A stretch of DNA of 13,838 nucleotides from positions 1 through 13,838 of the forward strand of contig CAIYOB010000701.1 in NCBI GenBank assembly GCA_903927685.1, given 5' to 3'. Under the pieces are notes generated by a model. The model saw only the letters and a list, made by a program, of their open reading frames with translations. It ran no database searches and had not been told where the DNA came from. Shown here piece after piece: positions 5,669 through 12,631 of this stretch. Positions within the stretch are counted from its first letter, which is position 1, and every line of letters begins with the position of its first letter. The position numbers were made by a program, and so were the translations under genes. The stretch comes from an uncultured Planctomycetaceae bacterium (GTDB lineage Bacteria; Planctomycetota; Planctomycetia; Pirellulales; Pirellulaceae).

Positions 5669-6691
5669 TCACTTCCAAGGATTCCATGCGTCGACGTTGA
5701 GCATCTTCGCTGCGCCGCTAACCGGGTCGAACGACACGGGCAGCCACAACTGGCATGACTCGTCAATCGGCACCCGCTCGCCCTTCGGACCTCGGAACCA
5801 CTGGTCACACATGGCGAAGACCTTGTCGGACTCGGCGATGTAGACGACGTTCGAGATTTGGCTGTTCCAGGTACGCTGCTCGCTCATCCGGCCCATCTCG
5901 CGGTACGGGCCGAGGGGCGCGTCGGCCACGGCGTAGCTGGTGTCCGTGGGGTTCCAGCCTTCGACGCCCGAGCCGGCGGCGATGTATTTGCCTTTGTAGC
6001 GGATCAGGGCTGCGCCCTCGTATCGTTTGGACTTACCATCACTCTTCAGGGCGATCGTGGTCTGGCCGCTGGTGCTCAGGAAGTCGTCGGCCAGCAGATC
6101 CACACGGATGTTGCGGTGCCCGTCGTCGTACACCAAGTAGCCCTTGCCGTCCGTGTCCTCGAACAGCCCCATGTCCTGCCCCCAGCCGTGTTCTTCAGCC
6201 GTGTTGCGCTGGCCAACGAACGTGAATGGCCCGGCCGGTTTGTCGGCGACGGCCACCGCCAGCATTGCCGCTGGATACTCCGGCTCCGTGGTGCCGATGC
6301 AGAAGAACCACAGGACGAACTTGCCGGTCTTGTCGCAGGCCAGCACGTTTGGCCGGTGCGAGGTGCCTTTCGCCAGCCAACCATCCTTGGGGAACTGAAA
6401 GCACACACCGTCGTACTTCCAGTCCACGAGGTTCTTGGAACTGTAGCAGTTGAAGCCCTGCTGAAACAGGGCGCCCTTGCGACCCCAGACGCCCGTGGGA
6501 TTGCCCTTGTAGCAGGTGCCGTACCAGTAGAACGTATCGCCGACCCGCGTGATCCCGCCATCGTGGCAGGAGATCGGATTGCCGGCGGTGTCGGTCCACG
6601 CCGCGTGGTTGCGGATGGGTTCGTTGGCGACGGCAGAAACGCTGACCGTCGCGACGGTGAAGACGATCCAGGAGAATGACTGGCGGTTCAC
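5669..6691 (-). CDS. Secreted GH43-like glycoside hydrolase (exo-beta-1,3-galactanase-like)
   Basis: A 340-aa five-bladed beta-propeller enzyme with an N-terminal signal peptide (residues 1-22, ending SAVANE). C42-H-D-G-G-I-T followed by FYWYGT (54-59) matches the first blade of GH43. G171-Q-D-M-G-L-F-E-D-T-D-G supplies the pKa-modulating D173. Y224-E225-G-A-A carries the catalytic acid, followed by the SGVEGWNP and YAVADAPLGPY segments seen in galactan-active GH43 enzymes. T274-W-N-S-Q278 aligns by eye with the Gln that stands in for the catalytic base in GH43_24 exo-beta-1,3-galactanases. The subfamily call is from memory of motifs, not a search. The start is GTG, with AGAAGGA at 6701-6707 and 9-nt spacing. 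It is first in the minus-strand unit and is divergent from a lyase-like gene. Confidence 0.85.
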   Translation of the reverse strand: MNRQSFSWIVFTVATVSVSAVANEPIRNHAAWTDTAGNPISCHDGGITRVGDTFYWYGTCYKGNPTGVWGRKGALFQQGFNCYSSKNLVDWKYDGVCFQFPKDGWLAKGTSHRPNVLACDKTGKFVLWFFCIGTTEPEYPAAMLAVAVADKPAGPFTFVGQRNTAEEHGWGQDMGLFEDTDGKGYLVYDDGHRNIRVDLLADDFLSTSGQTTIALKSDGKSKRYEGAALIRYKGKYIAAGSGVEGWNPTDTSYAVADAPLGPYREMGRMSEQRTWNSQISNVVYIAESDKVFAMCDQWFRGPKGERVPIDESCQLWLPVSFDPVSGAAKMLNVDAWNPWK

Positions 6692-6850
6692 GGGGGTGAT
6701 TCCTTCTCGGTGCTTACGGCTCGGAAGCCGCCAGCGTACAGCCGGCCCAACGGGCTGTCCACCTCCAACGCCAACGCTCCGTACCGTGTGGCGGATTTGC
6801 TAGACTGTGACTTCCGTCGATTCCCCAAGACCAAGTCCTGACGGTGACGA
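6692..6850. promoter_or_regulatory. Shared divergent regulatory region of the glycan cluster
   Basis: These 159 bp separate two divergent units and must hold both promoters unless either reads from elsewhere. Two tandem hairpins lie on the GH43 side: CGGCT-CGGA-AGCCG at 6717-6730, and ACAGCC/GGCTGT with a 9-nt loop at 6738-6758. They fall in the GH43 leader or overlap its operator. A weak TAGACT -10-like box lies at 6801-6806 for the plus strand, without a clear -35. Confidence 0.4.
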
Positions 6851-8062
6851 ATGACCATGTGCAGACAGCCCTCCATGCCCCGGCTCGCTTTAATCTGCAT
6901 CCTGGCTGTGTGTTTGATCCCCGGCCGATCCCCCCGAGCCGCAGACGGCCCGGAAGTGCCGCGGATTGACAGCGTGGCGATGGCCGCGCCGCAGCCGCAG
7001 GCGTCCGACGAAGCCGTCATCTGGTGCGACGACTTCGATGGCCCGGAGAAAGCGTACACTGAGTCCGAGGGCCGGTTGGACGAGGCGCAGGCGTTCGGCG
7101 GTCAAGGACGTTCGCTGCTGTCCTGGTACGAAAAAGGCAGCCGCGGCACCGGCAACCGCAAGGTCTTCTTCGGTGACAGCCCCACGGGCAAGGTCGTCCG
7201 CAAGGGCCAGTCGTTTGACGACATCTACTGGCGTGTTTACGTCAAGCATCAGCACGGCTGGACGGGCGGCGGGCCGGCCAAACTCTCGCGGGCAACCAGC
7301 ATCGTGGCATCCAACTGGTCGCAGGCCATGATCGCCCACGTTTGGAGCAGCGGCGAGACGCTGACCTTGGACCCGGCGACCGGGGTCCGGGGCGACCGCG
7401 TGGTAACCACGCGCTACAACGATTTTGCCAACCTTCGCTGGCTGGGCAACAAACCGCCATCGCAGTTCAGGCTCCACAGCACGCAGGAAGCCGGACGGTG
7501 GGTATGCGTCGAAGCCCGGGCCAAGCTGAACACGCCCGGTCAGAAGGACGGTCTAAACCAGCTCTGGATTGACGGACGCCTGGAAGCGGAGCGGGAGAAC
7601 CTGGATTGGCGCGGGAACTACAGCGGCCACGGAATCAATGCTGTGTTCCTGGAGACATACTGGAACGACGGTTCTCCGCTCGCGCAGTCGCGTTGGCTCG
7701 ACAACTTCGTGATCTCGACGCGGCCCATCGGTCCCATTGTGTGCCCAAGGAATCCGGTGTTGATCAAGACGCCCTATTGCGGACCAGGAAAGATGACCGG
7801 GTGGCAGGTCGAGGTCGCGTCCGCCGATCAGGGAGACACGGTGGTTTGGCGATCCAACCTGCTCACGACCACCGAACGGGTCGAAGTCGGTGTGGGCGAC
7901 GGCAGCTTTGTCGGCCCATTGGCAAGCCAATCGCGATTGGACGCCGGTCGGGCCTATTGCTTCCGTGTTCGGCAAAGCAGTGACACCGGTCAGGTGTCCC
8001 AGTGGAGCCCGTGGCATCAGGCCGTGAGAACGATTGATGAAGCCGCCAAGCCGGCCCGGTAG
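6851..8062 (+). CDS. Secreted jelly-roll polysaccharide lyase-like protein with Fn3-like C-terminus
   Basis: A 403-aa exported protein. A signal peptide spans about residues 9-31 (LALICILAVCLIPG, then RAADG). Residues 57-62 (IWCDDFDG) open a concanavalin A-like jelly roll. Y126-W-R-V-Y-V-K, GRWVCVEARAKLNTPGQ (215-231), N236-Q-L-W-I-D-G-R-L and the final strand W282-L-D-N-F-V-I-S are the pattern of alginate/heparin-lyase-type polysaccharide lyases (PL14/PL20-like fold). I did not identify the catalytic residues with certainty; H133, H135 and Y189 are candidates. Residues about 300-395 look like a fibronectin type III domain. In-frame ATGs exist at 6851, 6857 and 6875; I list the first, but 6875 puts the signal peptide at the very N-terminus. 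The SGNH remnant follows with an RBS overlapping the stop. Confidence 0.8.
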   Translation: MTMCRQPSMPRLALICILAVCLIPGRSPRAADGPEVPRIDSVAMAAPQPQASDEAVIWCDDFDGPEKAYTESEGRLDEAQAFGGQGRSLLSWYEKGSRGTGNRKVFFGDSPTGKVVRKGQSFDDIYWRVYVKHQHGWTGGGPAKLSRATSIVASNWSQAMIAHVWSSGETLTLDPATGVRGDRVVTTRYNDFANLRWLGNKPPSQFRLHSTQEAGRWVCVEARAKLNTPGQKDGLNQLWIDGRLEAERENLDWRGNYSGHGINAVFLETYWNDGSPLAQSRWLDNFVISTRPIGPIVCPRNPVLIKTPYCGPGKMTGWQVEVASADQGDTVVWRSNLLTTTERVEVGVGDGSFVGPLASQSRLDAGRAYCFRVRQSSDTGQVSQWSPWHQAVRTIDEAAKPAR

Positions 8063-8065
8063 GAG
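8061..8065 (+). promoter_or_regulatory. Strong ribosome binding site overlapping the upstream stop
   Basis: AGGAG lies 6 nt before ATG 8072 and shares its first bases with the TAG stop of the lyase-like gene (8060-8062). This supports translation of the very short 63-aa frame and coupling to the upstream gene. Confidence 0.7.
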
Positions 8066-8071
8066 TAACGG

Positions 8072-8263
8072 ATGCGACGACGCGATGCAACCACGGCACT
8101 GGCCTTGCTGACGGTCGGCATGCTGGCTGGCCAAGTCAGCGTGTATTCGGCAGCGGCCGAAGACCGGACGCCGCGGGAGGATCTGTTCGTCGCAGACCGC
8201 TTGCACTTCAACGACGAGGGTTACAGAATCTTGGCCGCCAGCGTGCGGGAGCATCTGCAGTGA
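8072..8263 (+). pseudogene. Internally deleted SGNH/GDSL esterase remnant (63 aa)
   Basis: The frame is intact but encodes only the two ends of a larger enzyme. Residues 1-29 are a signal peptide (basic start, hydrophobic LALLTVGMLAG, cleavage near SAAAE). Residues about 38-62 (LFVADRLHFNDEGYRILA onward) match the last block of SGNH/GDSL hydrolases, where D42 and H45 correspond to the catalytic Asp and His. The GDS motif with the catalytic Ser, and the Gly and Asn blocks, are missing, so it cannot be an active esterase. The join lies around residues 30-37 (EDRTPRED) and keeps the frame. Full-length family members have about 200-250 residues. Ribosome site, start and stop are all good, so a small secreted protein may still be made. 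In context it would have been the de-esterifying partner of the lyase-like gene. Confidence 0.65.
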
Positions 8264-8459
8264 AGGCAGAGCCGCCAGCGAGCGGACAGGAACGCGTGAA
8301 GCCGCAGCGGACACTCGCGTGGCACGTGGCAAGTTGGACGCTCCCGGCCGGCTCAATACTCTGTCCCCGCCAGCCCTGTCCCCGATACCTGTCCCCACCC
8401 GACACCCGTCCCCGCCTGCCCACTTGACTCACCCCATTTCGCGGCCTAGCCTCAGTCCC
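8264..8459. repeat. Intergenic tract with four GTCCCC repeats
   Basis: Four units share GTCCCC: CTGTCCCC at 8361, 8376 and 8389, and CCGTCCCC at 8406-8413, spaced 13-18 bp. The tract also contains GCCAGCGAG (8274-8282), a 9-mer shared with the REP-like motif near 113. A frame in phase with the downstream gene crosses the tract, but its Pro/Ser-rich output mirrors the repeat and is not credible protein. No promoter is obvious. Confidence 0.5.
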
Positions 8460-8909
8460 GTGGGAGACGAGCATTTTCCTGTCCTAATCCCGACCAAATC
8501 GTTCGCCGATGTCGTGCTGTTTGACGGCACCTGCAACCTGTGCCACGGCGCGATCCAGTTCGTGCTGCGCCGCGATCCGGGCGCGAGATTCCGTTTCGCG
8601 TCGCTGCAATCGGCGGCCGGCCGGCGCGTGCTGGCCGAGGTCGGAACGCCTGCCGCGCTGCCCGACAGCCTGATCCTCGTGCGCGGTGGCCGCGTCCACT
8701 GGAAGTCGGGCGCAGCGTTGCGGATCGCACAGCGGTTGGGCTGGCCGTGGCCGTTGTGTGCGGTGCTGCTGGCCGTGCCAGCCCCGCTGCGCGACCTCGT
8801 CTACGACTACGTCGCAGCAAACCGCCAGCGTTGGTTCGGCACACGCTCGTCCTGCCTGGTGCCGACGCCGGCGCTGCGCGCGAGGTTCCTCGACGCCGAC
8901 GAACGCTGA
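8460..8909 (+). CDS. DCC-family thiol-disulfide oxidoreductase-like protein (DUF393)
   Basis: A protein of about 149 aa. The diagnostic motif is F21-D-G-T-C25-N-L-C28, a CxxC dithiol after a beta strand, followed by the family pattern V35-L-R-R-D ... F44-R-F-A-S-L-Q50-S. Such proteins are thioredoxin-like redox proteins often found beside HTTM membrane proteins, as here. The start is uncertain. GTG 8460 is the last start that keeps the whole first strand, but it has no good ribosome site. GTG 8514 would remove that strand, and the open frame extends back to 8319 through repeat-derived sequence. It converges on the HTTM gene, with the two stops 12 bp apart. Confidence 0.85.
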   Translation: MGDEHFPVLIPTKSFADVVLFDGTCNLCHGAIQFVLRRDPGARFRFASLQSAAGRRVLAEVGTPAALPDSLILVRGGRVHWKSGAALRIAQRLGWPWPLCAVLLAVPAPLRDLVYDYVAANRQRWFGTRSSCLVPTPALRARFLDADER

Positions 8910-8919
8910 GGTCGGCGTC
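8892..8919. terminator. Hairpin at the convergent DCC/HTTM junction
   Basis: GACGCCGAC (8892-8900) pairs perfectly with GTCGGCGTC (8911-8919) around a 10-nt loop. The left arm is inside the last codons of the DCC gene and the loop holds its TGA stop. No T-run follows on either strand, so termination is inferred from the convergent position rather than shown. Confidence 0.4.
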
Positions 8920-8921
8920 CG

Positions 8922-10676
8922 TCAGAACACTCCGAGTAGCACCTCCACCAAGCTGCTGATCGGGGCGGCTTTACGGGTGCCTTCGAACGTGCGGGAGACC
9001 TGCGCGATGATGCGGCGAAAGCGGATGCCCACGTCCTTGTCGCTGGTCGGGATGCCCGGCAGCGTGTCGTGCGTGTCGAGCTTGTCGGTCTCCGTGCGCG
9101 CTTTGGTTTCTTCCGCCCCGGGTTCATCAGGCTCTTTGTAGTTCCAGTGCCACAACACCTCGGGTTCGAGCGGGCGTGGCGGCTTGCCCGGCGGCGGCGT
9201 TTCTTCGAGGAAGAAGATAATCTGAACCAACTCGACCTCGCGCTCGGGACGCCCGCCGCTGTACGAGTCATCCCAGCGGGCCCGCAGCCAATCGGAAAAA
9301 CAGCTGAGCTGCTCGGTATCCTGGTTCCAGCGAAAGTTCGAGAGGTACTTGCGCCAACGATGATTAGGGAAGTGCGCGCTCGGCAATTGTGGCTTGACCC
9401 AGGTCAGATCCCGCTCCGGCTCCCAGAGATTCACCTCGCTGCCGTCGACCAAAACGCCGCGGACGACAAACCAGCCGTCGTCCCGCGTCGGGCAGGGGGC
9501 AAACATCGTCCATTCCTGCTCCAGCCTCAAGACGGCGATCACGTGGTGCGGCCAACGAGGTCCGTGGCGAGCGGCTCCGGCCGGGAGGAGCGTCAAGTAA
9601 TTCACGTACAGCACTCCGCCGAGCAGGCCCGCGACGCAGACGCTGGAGCCCCACCCCGGGACAAACCAGGCCGGCGCTGGACGGCGGAAGAGCCGGGGCG
9701 CGAGTCGATCCCACCTGGGCCGGACCCTACGAACGATCGCCGAGCGCACGGACGAGGTCCAGATCGCAAGTCGATCCCAGATGGCGGCGGGCAGGAAGAC
9801 GAGCCACGCTGTCATCGCGACATACGAGAACAGCCCCAAGTGCAGCGTCAGCGCAAGACCCAGGTGAAATCCCCAGAAACCCGCGACCACGAGCAGACGC
9901 CAGAATCCGGTCCGCCAAGGCAGGAACGCCAGCGCAGGCCCGATCCACTCGAACCAGTACGTGCAAAAGGTCAATCCTTCGAGGCAGCGGGGGTACTCAC
10001 GCAAACGGATGCCGAGTGGCTTGACGTACAGATCGAACTGCAACGCATAGTAGACGGCCGAACTGTCCCGCCACCAGGCCGGATCGCTCTTGGCGGCCGC
10101 GCTGCACCAATAGACGATCGCCACTTGCAGTAACAGGGCGAAGCTGGCCAGGGACAATGCCGCGGCGGGCGGCCGCTCAGGCCGACGGGGGCCAAACGCA
10201 TGATCGACGCTGGCTACCGCTCCCAGTGGCAGGAACAGGGACCAGCACAGCAGGCTCCGCAGCAGCACATCCCCCCCTTGCAAGACCGAGGGCATTCGCG
10301 AGTGCAGCGACACGAGCATCAGCCAACTGAGCAGCGTTACCAGTCGCGTGCGGTAGCCGAGCAGCAGGCAGAGAGCCAAAGCCGCAGCCACAATGAACAA
10401 TCCGCCCTGAAACCAGGCGGTGCCGTTCAGCATGTGGATCGACCACCAGAAACGCGCCGACGTCTCTTCACGCAGTTCGAAGACCGTGATCCGCGCTGGG
10501 CGGGGCAGGATGCCAACGTCGGTGTAGTGATCGATCAGGTCGGTGCTGCGAATGGCCAAATCGGTCAGGAGCAGCAAGGCCAGCGCGATGCGGAGGGCAG
10601 CTAGCGCGCGCACGTCAATGCCAAACACCTGCTGCAACAACGGCTGAACGCGGCCGGAATAGGATCGCGTTTCCAT
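8922..10676 (-). CDS. HTTM domain membrane protein (vitamin K-dependent carboxylase-like)
   Basis: A 584-aa integral membrane protein. The N-terminal about 365 residues hold the HTTM (horizontally transferred transmembrane) domain. Hydrophobic segments lie near 26-42, 90-107, 111-124, 141-152, 172-190, 243-253, 259-300 and 345-366. Family landmarks are visible: L132-Q-G-G-D-V-L-L-R-S-L-L, the F148-L-P-L-G-A-V-A-S-V-D turn, and Y189-W-C-S-A-A-A-K-S-D-P-A-W-W. A soluble C-terminal region follows with Q387-E-W-T-M-F-A-P-C-P and a D400-G-W strand, then a Pro/Glu/Thr-rich linker (about 491-545) and a short amphipathic tail. The animal homologue gamma-carboxylates glutamate, but activity of bacterial HTTM proteins is mostly unproven. 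The start is ATG 10676; AGAGG lies about 11 nt upstream, somewhat far. Confidence 0.92.
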   Translation of the reverse strand: METRSYSGRVQPLLQQVFGIDVRALAALRIALALLLLTDLAIRSTDLIDHYTDVGILPRPARITVFELREETSARFWWSIHMLNGTAWFQGGLFIVAAALALCLLLGYRTRLVTLLSWLMLVSLHSRMPSVLQGGDVLLRSLLCWSLFLPLGAVASVDHAFGPRRPERPPAAALSLASFALLLQVAIVYWCSAAAKSDPAWWRDSSAVYYALQFDLYVKPLGIRLREYPRCLEGLTFCTYWFEWIGPALAFLPWRTGFWRLLVVAGFWGFHLGLALTLHLGLFSYVAMTAWLVFLPAAIWDRLAIWTSSVRSAIVRRVRPRWDRLAPRLFRRPAPAWFVPGWGSSVCVAGLLGGVLYVNYLTLLPAGAARHGPRWPHHVIAVLRLEQEWTMFAPCPTRDDGWFVVRGVLVDGSEVNLWEPERDLTWVKPQLPSAHFPNHRWRKYLSNFRWNQDTEQLSCFSDWLRARWDDSYSGGRPEREVELVQIIFFLEETPPPGKPPRPLEPEVLWHWNYKEPDEPGAEETKARTETDKLDTHDTLPGIPTSDKDVGIRFRRIIAQVSRTFEGTRKAAPISSLVEVLLGVF

Positions 10677-10972
10677 CGGTTTTCGTGCCTCTGCCAGTCA
10701 GTTGCCACGCACGCGGACGAATTTGGCGAGTGACGCTCGCGATGATCGGTGCTGGAATCGTCCAACGCATTGTTTCCCGGTCACGGCGGGACAGGCAACC
10801 CCGCGGCACCCGTTTTTCTTCTGGCCTTTTGCATTTTTCGAATGATTTCCCCTGGCCCGCCATCGGCGGCAGCAAAAGAATATCCCGGATTCGCGTTCGC
10901 GATTCGGTACTCACCTGGACCGATGGCTGCATCCCGGCCGTCGATTCACAAATCACGTGGAGGGAGCGGGCT
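10677..10972. other. Divergent intergenic region between HTTM and secreted-protein genes
   Basis: 296 bp without a credible gene. It must contain the promoters of both divergent units, but no paired -35/-10 is convincing. The middle is unusually T-rich for this genome (CGTTTTTCTTCTGGCCTTTT around 10811-10830, then GCATTTTTCG). A small palindrome, TCGCG-TT-CGCGA, lies at 10891-10902. A plus-strand frame continuous with the downstream gene starts at 10685, but it lacks coding character and would bury the signal peptide. Confidence 0.4.
10959..10966 (+). promoter_or_regulatory. Ribosome binding site fixing the start at 10973
   Basis: GGAGGGAG lies 6 nt upstream of ATG 10973, close to the ideal anti-16S match. 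Together with the signal peptide that begins at this ATG, it overrides the in-frame starts upstream. Confidence 0.8.
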
Positions 10973-12559
10973 ATGTTCAAGGGAAGAATCTCGTCGTGTG
11001 CGTTAGCCTTGGGCTTGATGGTGGTGTTCGCGGACTCGGCCGCCGCGCAGTCCTCGCGGACCCGCAATTCCTGGGGGCTGTCCGGTCAAGCATCGGGCAT
11101 GCGTCGGTCCAGTTCGAGCGATGCCAATGATGGCCCCAGTTATCCCACCTCGCCGACTTGGCCCTCAGGTCCGCGGCCTCCCAAGCCCCAACCGAATAAC
11201 CCCAACCTGGACTGGCTGCCAGGCTTGATTGGCGGCATCGACCAAGCGATCCGCTCCAGCCAGCAACTCAACCAGAATCAGCAGTACGGCAACCGCTATC
11301 AGTCTCAGCCGCAAACCAATCGCACCACGCGCACGTACAGGCCAACGACCCGCACCACAACTTCTGCGCCGGCGAAGATCGTCAAGAATACGGCGCCTGC
11401 GCCGAGCAATACACTTCGCAACAATGTGAAACTCGACGACCAGGGGATCGAGTCCGCGGACAAAACGACCTACAGCTTGGCTGGAGATGTCGTCAAGAAA
11501 GATGGCAAAGAGAAGATCGACGAACTGCAGGACAAGTTGGGGGATGCTGCGACGCCGGAGGTTCAAGCGGAACTCGACAAGATCAAACAGAAGTTTGATA
11601 ACAATGAGCCCGTCACGGACGCCGAGATCGATGCTCTGATTCAGGCCGTCAACAACTCGGGCCAGCCGTTGCCGGCGGGGGTTACCAGCGATCAACTGAA
11701 CGAACTGGCCCAGGATATTCAAGGCCTGAGCGAGGCGAATGAGATTCTCTCGAAGCCTTGGCCGGACAACGGAAGCATCCCCCTGTTTCCTTCCGGGCCA
11801 ACCGGAGTAGTTCTCTTCCCAGGACTGCCTGCCGACGACATGGTCATGCTGCCGGACGGCAACATCCTGTCGGGAACCGGGGGGAATGGAGACATTCGCG
11901 TCAGTACGGTGGAAGGCTCAGACTTGGTGGACGTACCCGTCGGAGTCGGCGATCCGGTGTCCGATGTGGACGTGGACGTGACGAAGCTGGTCAAGAGCGG
12001 GACACTGTTGATGAACCCGAAATCCACCGGGGCCACGATCCACTACATCCTGGCGAAAAGAAACTACTCGATGGCCCCAGGTTCCACACAGACCCTGGAC
12101 GAAGGCTACGAGTGGGTGATTCGCTTCGACCGGGGCGGCGACCGAGGCGAAACGACCCAGACGCTCTCGTCAGGAACGTATGCCTTTGTCGTCACGGACC
12201 AAGGCTGGGAACTGACCCGGAAGACGTTCGGCGTCACGATCGACAACGGCAAAGGGAAAGGGGACTTCTACTACAATATCAACAATGCGCAGGAACAAGT
12301 CGAGGCGGGTGGGCAGAAGAGTCACACGAGCGACTATCCGATCCTGGTTCGGTTCGACCGCGGAGACGGCACCAAGGAAGGACAGAAGAAGGTGGTCGAC
12401 CAGGACGCTCGCTACGTCTTGGCGGTGAGTCCTTCCGATGGCCTCTGGGACCTGTACCCCAGCGACACCGCCGCACAAATCGCCGGCCGACCGGACACGG
12501 ACAAGAAATCGAACCGCGCCGCTCGCCTGCGGGCGCTTCTGCAACTGTCGGGGCAATGA
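10973..12559 (+). CDS. Secreted protein of unknown function with duplicated C-terminal beta-rich module
   Basis: A 528-aa protein I do not recognise as a named family. Residues 1-25 are a signal peptide (MFKGRISSCALALGLMVVFA, cleavage near SAAAQ). About 26-150 are disordered, rich in S, P, N, Q, R and T (for example QLNQNQQYGNRYQSQPQTNR). About 160-260 are helical and charged, with heptad-like stretches (KIDELQDKLG, PEVQAELDKIKQKF), ending in QLNELAQDIQGLSEAN. About 265-340 are Gly/Val/Asp-rich. Two copies of one module follow: 343-417 and 427-497. Each shows a hydrophobic strand, then W/L-x-I/V-R-F-D-R-G, a Y-x-F/L-x-V strand, and a closing W-x-L. The tail is basic. It is probably a cell-surface or periplasmic structural or binding protein; no catalytic motif is seen. 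The next gene, also exported, starts 72 bp downstream on the same strand. Confidence 0.85.
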   Translation: MFKGRISSCALALGLMVVFADSAAAQSSRTRNSWGLSGQASGMRRSSSSDANDGPSYPTSPTWPSGPRPPKPQPNNPNLDWLPGLIGGIDQAIRSSQQLNQNQQYGNRYQSQPQTNRTTRTYRPTTRTTTSAPAKIVKNTAPAPSNTLRNNVKLDDQGIESADKTTYSLAGDVVKKDGKEKIDELQDKLGDAATPEVQAELDKIKQKFDNNEPVTDAEIDALIQAVNNSGQPLPAGVTSDQLNELAQDIQGLSEANEILSKPWPDNGSIPLFPSGPTGVVLFPGLPADDMVMLPDGNILSGTGGNGDIRVSTVEGSDLVDVPVGVGDPVSDVDVDVTKLVKSGTLLMNPKSTGATIHYILAKRNYSMAPGSTQTLDEGYEWVIRFDRGGDRGETTQTLSSGTYAFVVTDQGWELTRKTFGVTIDNGKGKGDFYYNINNAQEQVEAGGQKSHTSDYPILVRFDRGDGTKEGQKKVVDQDARYVLAVSPSDGLWDLYPSDTAAQIAGRPDTDKKSNRAARLRALLQLSGQ

Positions 12560-12631
12560 CGCGCGGCGAATCCGAAACGTTCAAGTAGCAGCCTGTCGCG
12601 TGGCGTGCCTGTCGGAAAGAAGGGGAGGAGC

